Shown here in pieces: positions 1 to 7,112 of a stretch of DNA of 10,489 bases. Both the position numbers and the translations under genes were made by a program. Positions within the stretch are counted from its first letter, which is position 1, and the number at the start of each line of letters is the position of its first letter. A model generated the notes under the pieces. It was not told the origin of the DNA. It did not search any database and worked only from the letters and a program-made list of their open reading frames with translations. Origin of the DNA: Erysipelotrichaceae bacterium (lineage in GTDB: Bacteria; Bacillota_I; Bacilli_A; Erysipelotrichales; Erysipelotrichaceae); assembly GCA_900759455.1 (NCBI GenBank), contig CAAEVI010000171.1, positions 1 to 10,489 on the forward strand. The letters run 5' to 3'.

Positions 1-95
1 AACATCACTGCTAACGGCTTGTGGTTCACTACACTTGGCGGTAAATACCCGTGGTTGGACTTTCACCAACTAGATGTATGCCATGCCCGGCACAC
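1..95 (-). mobile_element. Group II intron, IIC-like, 5' end (partial)
   Basis: Read on the minus strand from 95, the sequence starts GTGTGCCGGGCATGG, followed after a short stretch by GGTGAAAGTCC. From memory this closely resembles the 5' end of group IIC introns such as that of Oceanobacillus iheyensis (GTGTG start, GGCATGG, then GGTGAGAGTCC in domain I). GTGTG fits the GTGYG consensus of group II 5' splice sites. The start lies four bases past the stem of the terminator of the upstream glycosidase gene, in the same orientation, and IIC introns are known to insert behind rho-independent terminators. Only about 95 nt of domain I are visible; the reverse transcriptase, domain V and 3' end would lie beyond the left edge. 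No protein is encoded in this stretch. Confidence 0.78.
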
Positions 96-96
96 C

Positions 97-129
97 AAAA
101 AAAGGACGCACATGATCGTGTGTCCTTTT
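97..129 (-). terminator. Rho-independent terminator of the glycosidase gene
   Basis: Positions 118-129 and 100-111 form a 12-bp stem with one mismatch (108/121) and a 6-nt loop. On the minus strand the stem is followed by a short T run and then the intron start. It lies about 20 bases past the stop codon at 151 and is the likely recognition hairpin for insertion of the group IIC intron. Confidence 0.82.
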
Positions 130-150
130 GGTTTATTCTGTCTGCATCAA

Positions 151-3100
151 TCAGCAGTCATGTTGTCTCTTCTTTCTTAAGATCCAAAGTGCTCCCAGAG
201 CAGCTGCGGCAAATGACATTGCCAGCGGACTGTAGGATGCCGCGGCTGTGTCAACCGGATCTTTGCTTTCTTCACCGCTTGCTTTCTCACTGAGGCCTTC
301 CATTGCCTGATTTAATGCCGCCAGTGCATCATCGACTTCCTGCTGTGTCGCTTCTTCATCCGCAAGCACCTGTTTCGCAGCTGTCAATGCTTCTTTGAAT
401 TTAGCTGCGGAACTGTCCTCATAATTCTCCGGACGAATGTCTTCCGCCTGATCGACAGCGTCCTGCAGTTCGCTCTTATCTGCTTTTTTCTTTGCATCCG
501 CCATTGCTTTTTCCAGCATTTCGCATGCATCGTCGATTTCCTGCTGATTTTGAGCATTTTCCACTGTCTGTTTCGCCTGTGCCAGCTTATCGCCGAAGCC
601 CGCTACGGAAGAAAGAATATAGGCATCAAGATGAGCTGCCATCTGTTCCGCCTTTTCGATTGCCTCAAGCAGCGCACTGTAATCCAATGCTTTTTCCAGC
701 ATGTTGATCGCATTTTCAAGCTGACTGGCTGCTGCCAGCAGATCGGCAGCGGTTGCACTTTCATCATTTGCCGCTGTCTTTGCCTGTGCAAGGGTACCCT
801 GCAGACGGGCATAACTTTCTTCGGTATAGCCTTCTGCATCGATTTTTTCCGCCTTGGCGATCCAAGCATTCAGCTGCTCCAATGCTTCCGCCTTCTCAGA
901 TGCCTGTGAAAGTGTGCGGGCAACTTCGTTTGTCATTTCCAGCGCTCTCTCTGTCTCACTGTGTACCAGCATACGCTGTTCTTCATTCGCTGCAACAGCA
1001 CTTCCATTGTGTGTGCTTCTTGCCGGGCGTGCCAAGTTTTCCACTGTTTCTTTCAGCATATCTTTCTGTTCCTGAGAAACTTCATCACAAGAAAGCAGAT
1101 ATTTTGCTTTTGCGACATCGCGAATGCCCTGTTTGAACATTTCATAACGCGGTGTGCTGTAGAATCCGGCTTCATAGCTGCCGGAAGCTTCCAGTTCTTT
1201 TCTTTCCTGCGGATAGATGTACCATCCATCGCCCGGTTCCCAGTACCGATAGCTTGCATCGCCGAACATATCATAAACATAATTGTCCCATGCCCAGCGC
1301 ATGTAACCGTCTGTGCCCAGGGTCATCGTATACCATACGGTCCAGTAATTATCTCCCGGATCGCTGATCATGAAATTGCTCGGATAGTCACCGGTACATG
1401 TATAATATGTCGTATTCAGACCCAGCGCACGACGATGATCTGACAATTCCTTCATCTGCGCAACATCTGATGCATTGCCAAGATTGATGGAAATATCATC
1501 GATGCGGTCTGTAAAGTCGTAATACTGCGGTGCCGCATAATTCAATGCGGATGAAATCTTAAAGTGATTTCCTTCTTCGTCACTGACTTTTTCAATCAGA
1601 TCGACAGCCGGACGCAGCTGGTCAAGTCCGCGTTCATCCATTGAAATGTAAGTGATTTCGAACCATCCTTTTTCTTTAGAGTGCTCCATGAAGTCCTGCA
1701 GGAACGGTTTCCACATTTCCTCCCAGGAAGCCTCGCCCGGATTATGTCTTTCCGATACGGTCTTTCCCTGTGCCTCGTCATAATAAGTGATCTGATTGCT
1801 CCAAGGAACGATGCTGTAGCACTTGATCTGGCCAATGCCGGCTTGTGGATCGATCACGCCGCATTCAATCATGAAATTGATCCATGCATCATACCACGTA
1901 TAGTCAAATTCCCAGCTGCCGTCTGCTTTTTTCGTCCATTTCACCATTGACGGATCACTGTAGTAAGACTGATGTCCCCATGCTTCTTCGACAATGTTGG
2001 CAACAACATCATGTCCGCCCATTTCCGCATATTCTTTGGTAGAGGCACGCATCAAATCAAAGTGTTCTTCGGTAAAATAGAAATCTTCCGCCTGATCGTA
2101 GGAAATGCCGCCGCTAGGCTGTGAGCCGAGACCGAGATAATAGTTGGCAACCGAGAACGGGTGCTGCCAGATCTGAATTTCAGTTGCCTCAGGTTCAGGC
2201 TGCTGCAAATTCAGCACTTCGATCGTATAAGTCAGTTCGATCGGCTTTTTCAGTTCATCTGCCGTTACGCTGATGGTTCCAGTATATACACCGGCCGCTG
2301 TATCTGTCGGCACATCGATCGTGATCCATGCAAACTGAACATCTTTGGCCGCGATATCTTTTGCGCCGCCTTTATAAATGATGTCAGGGAATGACTTCAC
2401 TTCTCCGGCCATATTTCTTCCATCATTGGCATCTACTTCCTTCAGCCATTTGATGCTGATGTTTTCTTTGTGAAGAACCTGCCCGCTCGCTGACGTGAAA
2501 TCAGATGCCGTTACTTCCGCCTGATGAATATCTTTGCTCATCGAAGCCACGATAACTTTTGAACTCAGCGTATCGCCTTTCCATGCCGTTGCCGAATAAA
2601 CGCTGTTGGATCCTCCGATCAGTGATTCGTAATCTTCACCCATATCGAGGATCTTTTCATCGCCAACGTATGCGTTCATCACTGCCAGCGTCGGATCGAC
2701 GGTGACTTTGACCGTTGCACGTACAGACTCGTCGGCAAGAGAGACCGCTGTTACGACTGCTTCCTGTCTTGTTTCTGTTTCATTGGCACTGATGACACCG
2801 TTCTCTACCTGCACGAGATCCGGATCGCTGCTTTCCCAGCGCAGATCGCTGTTGGTAACTGCCCAAGGTTCGAAAGATGCCGTGATCTTCGTACTTCCTC
2901 CCGGTGCCAGCGTTACTTCGCTCTTGCTGAGCTGTACAGACTGAGGTGCAATTTCATTATGATATACACGGATCCTGTCGATCTGCATTGCCTTGGTCGC
3001 TGTCGCATCCGCGCTCTTCACGACTTTCAGCACGTGCGCCTCATCGCTCAGTCCCGAAATTTCAAACAGTTTCTGACGATGCTGTGTACTGCCGCTTTCC

Positions 3101-3906
3101 AGATTTGCGTTTCCGCTGCCGACTTTCACATCATCGATATACACATCGAAATTAGCGTGACCGGTATTTTTTGAAGCGTAAATTTCCAGTCCGGTACCGA
3201 TGAAGTTCATTGTATAATAATCATTTTCGCTGCCTTCACCGCTCTTGCTGTAGTGATCGGTTCCCTCATAGAACAAATTCGCATAACCGCTTTCCGCATT
3301 CCAGCGGGAAGCAGGTTCATACTGGATCTTGAACAGTTCACCGCTGCTTGTTTCCAGTGCATCATCCACATCCGTATACAGTTTTTCTTCCTCTACCGGA
3401 TACTGAGGTCCGTATGCCTTGGCATAAGCAACATTCATTCCCAAAACATTGACAGCATTTTCATTATGTTTGTCCAATACTGTGATCGTTGCCGTATGTG
3501 CCTTGTTTTCCAATTCATCACTGGCAAACAACAGCTCGTCATTGCCTGTTGCTGAAGCAGCATACGCATCGTGAACAGTTGCTTCCTGTTCGTCGATAGA
3601 TACCGAGAACATGCTGTGGTTCGGTGCCTTTTTACCGTACAGTTCGAATTTCGTTCCCTCGAAACTGATCGTAACGTTCGCACCCGGAATATTGGCCCAA
3701 TGCTCGGTAACAGAAGGATCTCCGCTTCCATAGCTGTCCCATCCGCCGTCATTGGCACCGCCCTGCGAATAAGCAAATGCCGTATCCGTATCGTCGATAA
3801 TGACAAAACCTATGTCGGCGGCACGAATGCCCATCGTAGAGCATAAAGAAATGGCGCAGCAGGCTGTCAAAAACAGCGTTGCCGCCTTATGTAATATTTT
3901 TTTCAC
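151..3906 (-). CDS. Secreted, membrane-anchored GH123-like (DUF4091) glycosidase with FIVAR repeats
   Basis: A 1251-residue surface protein. The start is GTG at 3906, chosen because AAGGAG (3915-3920) lies 8 nt upstream and a signal peptide follows directly (basic KK, hydrophobic core, probable cleavage near residue 30). Residues about 33-165 and 178-316 are two beta-rich modules resembling carbohydrate-binding domains. Residues about 320-404 resemble a bacterial Ig-like (Big_2) domain. About 408-570 is a beta-sandwich and about 576-935 the barrel typical of DUF4091/GH123 proteins. The Asp757-Glu758 pair in YISMDERG fits the adjacent Asp-Glu catalytic pair of GH123 N-acetyl-beta-galactosaminidases. 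Three FIVAR-type helical repeats follow at about 1012-1073, 1075-1139 and 1143-1205. A hydrophobic segment (about 1227-1243) and RKKR form a membrane anchor, but no LPXTG is present, only PVDTA at 1217-1221. Likely role: removal of GalNAc-type sugars from host glycans at the cell surface. The domain family is fairly sure; the exact substrate is inference. Confidence 0.85.
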   Translation of the reverse strand: MKKILHKAATLFLTACCAISLCSTMGIRAADIGFVIIDDTDTAFAYSQGGANDGGWDSYGSGDPSVTEHWANIPGANVTISFEGTKFELYGKKAPNHSMFSVSIDEQEATVHDAYAASATGNDELLFASDELENKAHTATITVLDKHNENAVNVLGMNVAYAKAYGPQYPVEEEKLYTDVDDALETSSGELFKIQYEPASRWNAESGYANLFYEGTDHYSKSGEGSENDYYTMNFIGTGLEIYASKNTGHANFDVYIDDVKVGSGNANLESGSTQHRQKLFEISGLSDEAHVLKVVKSADATATKAMQIDRIRVYHNEIAPQSVQLSKSEVTLAPGGSTKITASFEPWAVTNSDLRWESSDPDLVQVENGVISANETETRQEAVVTAVSLADESVRATVKVTVDPTLAVMNAYVGDEKILDMGEDYESLIGGSNSVYSATAWKGDTLSSKVIVASMSKDIHQAEVTASDFTSASGQVLHKENISIKWLKEVDANDGRNMAGEVKSFPDIIYKGGAKDIAAKDVQFAWITIDVPTDTAAGVYTGTISVTADELKKPIELTYTIEVLNLQQPEPEATEIQIWQHPFSVANYYLGLGSQPSGGISYDQAEDFYFTEEHFDLMRASTKEYAEMGGHDVVANIVEEAWGHQSYYSDPSMVKWTKKADGSWEFDYTWYDAWINFMIECGVIDPQAGIGQIKCYSIVPWSNQITYYDEAQGKTVSERHNPGEASWEEMWKPFLQDFMEHSKEKGWFEITYISMDERGLDQLRPAVDLIEKVSDEEGNHFKISSALNYAAPQYYDFTDRIDDISINLGNASDVAQMKELSDHRRALGLNTTYYTCTGDYPSNFMISDPGDNYWTVWYTMTLGTDGYMRWAWDNYVYDMFGDASYRYWEPGDGWYIYPQERKELEASGSYEAGFYSTPRYEMFKQGIRDVAKAKYLLSCDEVSQEQKDMLKETVENLARPARSTHNGSAVAANEEQRMLVHSETERALEMTNEVARTLSQASEKAEALEQLNAWIAKAEKIDAEGYTEESYARLQGTLAQAKTAANDESATAADLLAAASQLENAINMLEKALDYSALLEAIEKAEQMAAHLDAYILSSVAGFGDKLAQAKQTVENAQNQQEIDDACEMLEKAMADAKKKADKSELQDAVDQAEDIRPENYEDSSAAKFKEALTAAKQVLADEEATQQEVDDALAALNQAMEGLSEKASGEESKDPVDTAAASYSPLAMSFAAAALGALWILRKKRQHDC

Positions 3907-3922
3907 TTTTTCATCTCCTTCC

Positions 3923-3949
3923 CTGATTGATTATGATCATACCAATCAG
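3923..3949. repeat. Dyad in the 5' leader of the glycosidase gene
   Basis: CTGATTG (3923-3929) and CAATCAG (3943-3949) are inverted 7-bp arms around a 13-nt centre that itself holds the palindrome ATGATCAT (3933-3940). It lies just upstream of the ribosome binding site at 3915-3920, so it could be an operator or an mRNA hairpin affecting translation. The function is unknown. Confidence 0.45.
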
Positions 3950-3968
3950 CCGGTTACAGAACAGTTTT

Positions 3969-3977
3969 CCTCCTTTC
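3969..3977 (-). promoter_or_regulatory. STAB-SD-like motif in the glycosidase leader
   Basis: The minus strand reads GAAAGGAGG, a near-perfect Shine-Dalgarno sequence, but it is 62 nt upstream of the GTG start and no ATG, GTG or TTG follows at a usable distance. The same string is the stabilising STAB-SD element known from the cry3A leader of Bacillus thuringiensis, where a bound ribosome protects the 5' end of the mRNA. That role here is inference. Confidence 0.45.
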
Positions 3978-3985
3978 TTTTTTTA

Positions 3986-4020
3986 TGTAACCTCTTACAG
4001 TTAGAATGTTACACTATATA
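3986..4020 (-). promoter_or_regulatory. Probable promoter -10 and operator of the glycosidase gene
   Basis: On the minus strand TATATA (4015-4020, overlapping TATAGT) could be the -10 element; no convincing -35 is visible. Immediately downstream, TGTAAC (3986-3991) and GTTACA (4008-4013) form a perfect 6-bp inverted repeat with a 16-nt spacer. That position, over the expected transcription start, suits a repressor site. The weak -35 suggests that an activator or another sigma factor may be needed. Confidence 0.4.
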
Positions 4021-4100
4021 ACGAAAGACGTTTTTGTACTTTTTAGCACACCGTTTGCAGTTTTTAACTTATTTTTAAAATGGCCTTGATGTCATAATGA

Positions 4101-4129
4101 TTGACGAATCGCATTGAATCTTTTACATT
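4101..4129 (+). promoter_or_regulatory. Promoter of the bile-salt-hydrolase-like gene
   Basis: TTGACG (4101-4106) and TACATT (4124-4129) match the -35 and -10 consensus at 5/6 and 4/6 with a 17-nt spacer. The start of transcription would be near 4136, leaving a leader of about 37 nt before the ATG at 4173. Confidence 0.5.
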
Positions 4130-4159
4130 GAAAACGGAAATACTATTGTTTGCAATGAC

Positions 4160-4165
4160 AGGAGG
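4160..4165 (+). promoter_or_regulatory. Ribosome binding site that fixes the hydrolase start
   Basis: AGGAGG is 7 nt upstream of the ATG at 4173. It decides between this start and an upstream in-frame TTG codon at 4101 that falls inside the -35 element. Confidence 0.85.
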
Positions 4166-4172
4166 TCTTATC

Positions 4173-5168
4173 ATGTGTACGAGCATTGCCATGTTTCAAA
4201 CAAACGCTGTTTTCGGCCGTAATCTCGATCTGGAACAACATTTCAGTGAAGCAGTCGTGATCACGCCGCAAAACTATCCCTTTCATTTTCAAAAAACAGA
4301 TTCGATTTCTTCTCATTTTGCGATGATCGGCATGGCCAGTGTCGTTCAGGATGTTCCTTTATATGCGGAAGCCATGAATGAAAAAGGACTGTATATGGCA
4401 GGACTGAATTTCCCGCACAATGCCTGTTATGCAAAAGCGGCAAGTGCGAATAAAACGGCCCTGGCTCCTTATGAGCTGATTCCCTGGATCCTCTCGCAAT
4501 GTGAAAATGTCGCGCAGGCAAAAGAAAAACTATCACGACTTTCCCTGCTGGATCTTCCTTTCACCGTTCAGGGTCCGACACCATGTTCTCTCCCGGTTGC
4601 TCCTCTGCACTGGCAGATTGCCGACAGCAAAAGAGCCCTGGTCGTGGAAGCACTTGAAGACGGGCTCCATCTCTATGAAGACAGGATCGGAGTCTTGACA
4701 AATAATCCGCCTTTCCCGTTTCATCAGATGAATCTGAGCCAGTATCAGCATCTTTCTCCTGCTCAGTCATGCAACCGTTTTGCCAAGATTAAACTTCCTT
4801 CACCGTTTGCACAGGGAATGGGAGCCATCGGTCTGCCTGGTGACTATTCTTCCGCTTCCCGTTATGTGAAAGCCGCCTTTTTAAAGCTGAATTCGTTTTT
4901 GGAACAGGAAGAAGAACAGCAAGTCACGCAGTTTTTCCATATCCTTGATGCAGTGGCCATGGTCAAAGGAAGTGTCATCACCGAAGATAAACAGTTGGAT
5001 CTTACGCTTTATTCCTGCTGTATCAGTGCAGGCACAAAGACATATTATTACAGGACTTATGAAAACAGTACCGTTCATGCCATCCGTATGAAGCAGGAAA
5101 ACATGGAAGGAAGCCGCTTGTCTGTATATCCTTTGCAAAGAAAGACAGTCATCGTGATGCAGAACTGA
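4173..5168 (+). CDS. bsh: Choloylglycine hydrolase family protein, probable bile salt hydrolase
   Basis: A 331-residue cytoplasmic Ntn-hydrolase of the linear amide C-N hydrolase family (bile salt hydrolase / penicillin V acylase). It starts MCTS, so removal of Met exposes Cys2, the N-terminal nucleophile, without a propeptide. Visible family residues are Arg16 and Asp19 (GRNLDL), Asn79 (GLNFP), the Asn pair 177-178 (LTNNP) and Arg230 (LPGDYSSASR). Bile salt hydrolases carry Asn at the position of Asn79 where Bacillus penicillin V acylase has Tyr, so deconjugation of glycine- or taurine-bile salts is the best guess. The length fits the family (about 315-330). There is no signal peptide. It has its own promoter, is divergent from the surface glycosidase and ends at a hairpin terminator, so it is probably monocistronic. 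Penicillin V or N-acyl-homoserine lactone acylase activity cannot be excluded. Confidence 0.88.
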   Translation: MCTSIAMFQTNAVFGRNLDLEQHFSEAVVITPQNYPFHFQKTDSISSHFAMIGMASVVQDVPLYAEAMNEKGLYMAGLNFPHNACYAKAASANKTALAPYELIPWILSQCENVAQAKEKLSRLSLLDLPFTVQGPTPCSLPVAPLHWQIADSKRALVVEALEDGLHLYEDRIGVLTNNPPFPFHQMNLSQYQHLSPAQSCNRFAKIKLPSPFAQGMGAIGLPGDYSSASRYVKAAFLKLNSFLEQEEEQQVTQFFHILDAVAMVKGSVITEDKQLDLTLYSCCISAGTKTYYYRTYENSTVHAIRMKQENMEGSRLSVYPLQRKTVIVMQN

Positions 5169-5185
5169 TCGGCTTTAAAGACATG

Positions 5186-5218
5186 AACCCCCGTCAGCGA
5201 GCTGACAGGGGTTTCTTT
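5186..5218 (+). terminator. Hairpin terminator between convergent genes
   Basis: GTCAG/CTGAC (5193-5197 and 5202-5206, loop CGAG), extended after one mismatch by AACCCC/GGGGTT, makes a strong stem followed by TTTCTTTT on the plus strand. It ends the hydrolase transcript. On the minus strand the T run is poor, so it would terminate the ferredoxin gene less efficiently. Confidence 0.85.
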
Positions 5219-5241
5219 TCGTCTATGAAACATTCAGACGA

Positions 5242-5970
5242 TCATTTCGGCAAATACTCCTCGATTCGATAACGTCCAGTGTTTTTGCTTTTTTTGCCGT
5301 ACTGGATTGCCTTTTGCGGACATCCGTTCAGACAGCGCAGACACTGAAAACAGCCCTCGCTCCAGCGTGGTCTATCCTGCTCCATCTGAATGACGGAAGC
5401 AGGACAGGCAGCGGCGCACCATCCGCAGCCATTGCATCGTTCATCTGCACAGAAAGGTTTTACAGTTCTCGCAAAGCGGTTAAACAGCGGATTAATGAGA
5501 ACGGTTTTCATCGCTGCGTGCTTTCCTTCATGTACCCGGTATGTTTTTTCACGGTGCATGACTTCTTCAGCAATCGTCTGCAACTGCGATCGGGCCGCAG
5601 TCATTTTTTGTTCAATGACATCACGAGATTCCAGCTCCTCGGCAATTACATAATTGCTCGGCATGGCAATGCTGTAACAACTGTCTGCCGGATATGCTTT
5701 CAAAAGCTGATTCATTGCTTTTCCGCAGTCTTCGCCGCATGTTCCCAACGCAAATACGAAAGCCTCCGTTTTGATCATCTGCTTTACAAAAGAAAGCATT
5801 GGTTCACATACGCCCCAGGCATAGATCGGAAAGACAAGTCCGATCACCTGTTCCCGCTGTGCCTGCGGCACTCTTTCTTTCATGATATCCTTTGCCTGAT
5901 CGCCAAGGAGTTCTGCCAGTCTCTCTGCCGTCCATTTCGAATTTCCGGTGCCGGAAAAATAATAAATCAT
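5242..5970 (-). CDS. EFR1-type flavodoxin-ferredoxin fusion protein
   Basis: A 242-residue cytoplasmic electron carrier. The start at 5970 (MIYYFSGTGNS) is chosen because AAGGAG lies 7 nt upstream and the promoter is located inside a possible 34-codon N-terminal extension. Residues 1 to about 150 are flavodoxin-like, with the FMN phosphate-binding motif FSGTGNS at 5-11. The C-terminal part carries two CxxCxxCxxxC motifs for [4Fe-4S] clusters, with cysteines 179/182/185/189 and 207/210/213/217, each followed by Pro as in bacterial ferredoxins. The protein would move electrons between flavin and Fe-S centres; its partner enzyme is not in the window. The gene is alone, convergent with the hydrolase gene. 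The name EFR1 refers to the protein family; the physiological role is unknown. Confidence 0.88.
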   Translation of the reverse strand: MIYYFSGTGNSKWTAERLAELLGDQAKDIMKERVPQAQREQVIGLVFPIYAWGVCEPMLSFVKQMIKTEAFVFALGTCGEDCGKAMNQLLKAYPADSCYSIAMPSNYVIAEELESRDVIEQKMTAARSQLQTIAEEVMHREKTYRVHEGKHAAMKTVLINPLFNRFARTVKPFCADERCNGCGWCAAACPASVIQMEQDRPRWSEGCFQCLRCLNGCPQKAIQYGKKSKNTGRYRIEEYLPK

Positions 5971-5977
5971 CGCTTTT

Positions 5978-5983
5978 CTCCTT
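5978..5983 (-). promoter_or_regulatory. Ribosome binding site that fixes the ferredoxin start
   Basis: The minus strand reads AAGGAG, 7 nt before the ATG at 5970, supporting the short start that begins directly at the flavodoxin fold. Confidence 0.8.
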
Positions 5984-6003
5984 TTTAACAATTTGTTACG
6001 TGT

Positions 6004-6035
6004 ATTACAGTCTTCCCAAATATATTGATCAATAT
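6004..6035 (-). promoter_or_regulatory. Promoter of the ferredoxin gene overlapped by a perfect palindrome
   Basis: On the minus strand TTGATC (6027-6032) and TGTAAT (6004-6009) are a -35/-10 pair with a 17-nt spacer. The 14-bp perfect palindrome ATATTGATCAATAT (6022-6035) covers the -35, an operator-like position. Transcription would start near 5997, about 27 nt before the ATG. Confidence 0.55.
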
Positions 6036-6134
6036 TTATTTTTCTCTCTTCATTATATTCGGCAGCTGACATCCATGCTGTAAAAATGCCGCTTCGCTGA
6101 GTGTCTTCTTTTTATCGACGTATTTACATTCATT

Positions 6135-6989
6135 TTATAACTTGAGCTCTTCACGAAGTTCGTGGATCCGAAAGCTTTCAATGATGCTTGCTGTCCCATT
6201 GCCGTCTTCTGTGAAAGGATCATGAGCGTTAAACCATGAAGACATACTCTGTTTGTCTTCATGAGAACACTTTTTCATCATTTCTTTCCACTTTTGATAA
6301 CAAAGATCCCCCAGCATGCCCATGATTCCATCACTATCATCCATTTCCAGATCAGCCAAAAGCAGTGCCACATGATTGACAAGTTCGAAAGCAAACAAAA
6401 ATTCGTTTTTCTCGATCAGAACAGCTGTCGTATCATTGAGAAAATCAGTTATTTTTTCTTTGAGTGACCATGCATCACCATAATCAACATAGCCGCTTTG
6501 ATCTTCATATTCTTTCACAATGGACTCTGCATCCGCTTTTAATTGATCTATCATGGAAAGGTCGATCGCTTCATTGAAACGCAGCAGGATCTTATCTCGC
6601 AGCATACGGTCATTTTCAGCCTGTTTTATTATAAACGCACGCAGTTCTTGCTCATCTGCCGCCGCAATGATATGTGACAGCTGTCCGGTAAAATCCAAAC
6701 AGGAAACGGGGGAATCTTTCTCCATGCACCCGTGCAGCTCTTCGATTGCATAGAAGACTGCCGCCATATGTCCGCATGCTGCTGTGTCTTTGGCATATGA
6801 ACAATCACAATGCATTTCATTGACATTTCCCTCCGGCAGCGAGATCACCACTCTATGTTCTTCATCATCTTCCACGATTGCCGTGTATCCATCCTGTGTC
6901 TTTTGCAAATGTCGGACGTCATCTTTGTAAAAATGATCTTTTCCCTGTGCCAGGATATTTTTTTGAAACAAACTTCGCCATTCTTTCAT
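6135..6989 (-). CDS. SWIM zinc-finger domain protein
   Basis: A 284-residue soluble protein. Near the N terminus Cys61-x-Cys63-x8-Cys72-x-His74 (HCDCSYAKDTAACGH) is a SWIM zinc-binding motif, known in bacterial SNF2-associated proteins and in stand-alone proteins, and thought to bind DNA or protein. The rest is mainly helical and acidic, with no helicase or nuclease motif seen. The ATG at 6989 is preferred over an in-frame TTG 15 nt upstream, because GGGGG lies 8 nt before the ATG and nothing similar precedes the TTG. The gene has its own promoter and no functional partner beside it. Many SWIM proteins are longer, so this may be a short form. The cellular role is unknown. Confidence 0.78.
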   Translation of the reverse strand: MKEWRSLFQKNILAQGKDHFYKDDVRHLQKTQDGYTAIVEDDEEHRVVISLPEGNVNEMHCDCSYAKDTAACGHMAAVFYAIEELHGCMEKDSPVSCLDFTGQLSHIIAAADEQELRAFIIKQAENDRMLRDKILLRFNEAIDLSMIDQLKADAESIVKEYEDQSGYVDYGDAWSLKEKITDFLNDTTAVLIEKNEFLFAFELVNHVALLLADLEMDDSDGIMGMLGDLCYQKWKEMMKKCSHEDKQSMSSWFNAHDPFTEDGNGTASIIESFRIHELREELKL

Positions 6990-7022
6990 GCTTTTCGCCC
7001 CCAATCGTTCTTCGCTGTCTTT

Positions 7023-7050
7023 AGTATATCATCTCTCATGAAGCAAACAA
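7023..7050 (-). promoter_or_regulatory. Promoter of the SWIM gene
   Basis: On the minus strand TATACT (7023-7028) matches the -10 at 5/6, and TTGTTT (7045-7050) is a weaker -35 with a 16-nt spacer. The leader would be about 25-30 nt. Confidence 0.45.
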
Positions 7051-7082
7051 AAGCACAAAATGATGCAGCACGCGGAAACACA

Positions 7083-7112
7083 AAATAAAAAGCCTTTCGG
7101 CTTTTTATTTTT
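7083..7112 (-). terminator. Terminator of the redox operon
   Basis: A perfect 12-bp stem, 7083-7094 with 7099-7110, around a 4-nt loop, with T-rich sequence on the minus strand. The 3' end of the DUF1667 coding region, including its TAA at 7105-7107, lies within the stem. The A/T-rich arms make it potentially bidirectional. Confidence 0.88.

Noticed and set aside
51..293. Plus-strand reading frame over the left edge
   Set aside because: It runs through the intron start, the terminator and antisense of the glycosidase gene, with no ribosome binding site or recognisable protein.
3913..3966. Leader peptide starting at CTG behind the GAAAGGAGG motif
   Set aside because: CTG is a rare start, the spacing is only 4 nt and the 17-codon product has no recognisable feature.
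4101..4172. 24-residue N-terminal extension of the bile-salt-hydrolase-like protein
   Set aside because: It would bury the nucleophile Cys2, begins with TTG inside the -35 element, and has no ribosome binding site; the ATG at 4173 has AGGAGG.
6022..6035. FNR/CRP-type site before the ferredoxin gene
   Set aside because: TTGAT and ATCAA overlap here, whereas FNR needs a 4-nt gap between them.
5971..6072. 34-residue N-terminal extension of the ferredoxin
   Set aside because: A good promoter and the ribosome binding site lie within it, and the flavodoxin fold starts at the ATG at 5970.
6039..6134. In-frame continuation of the SWIM reading frame past its TAA
   Set aside because: The roughly 30 further codons resemble no known domain and end in another stop; coincidence is more likely than a broken gene.
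6990..7004. TTG start for the SWIM protein
   Set aside because: No ribosome binding site before it, while the ATG at 6989 has GGGGG at 8 nt.
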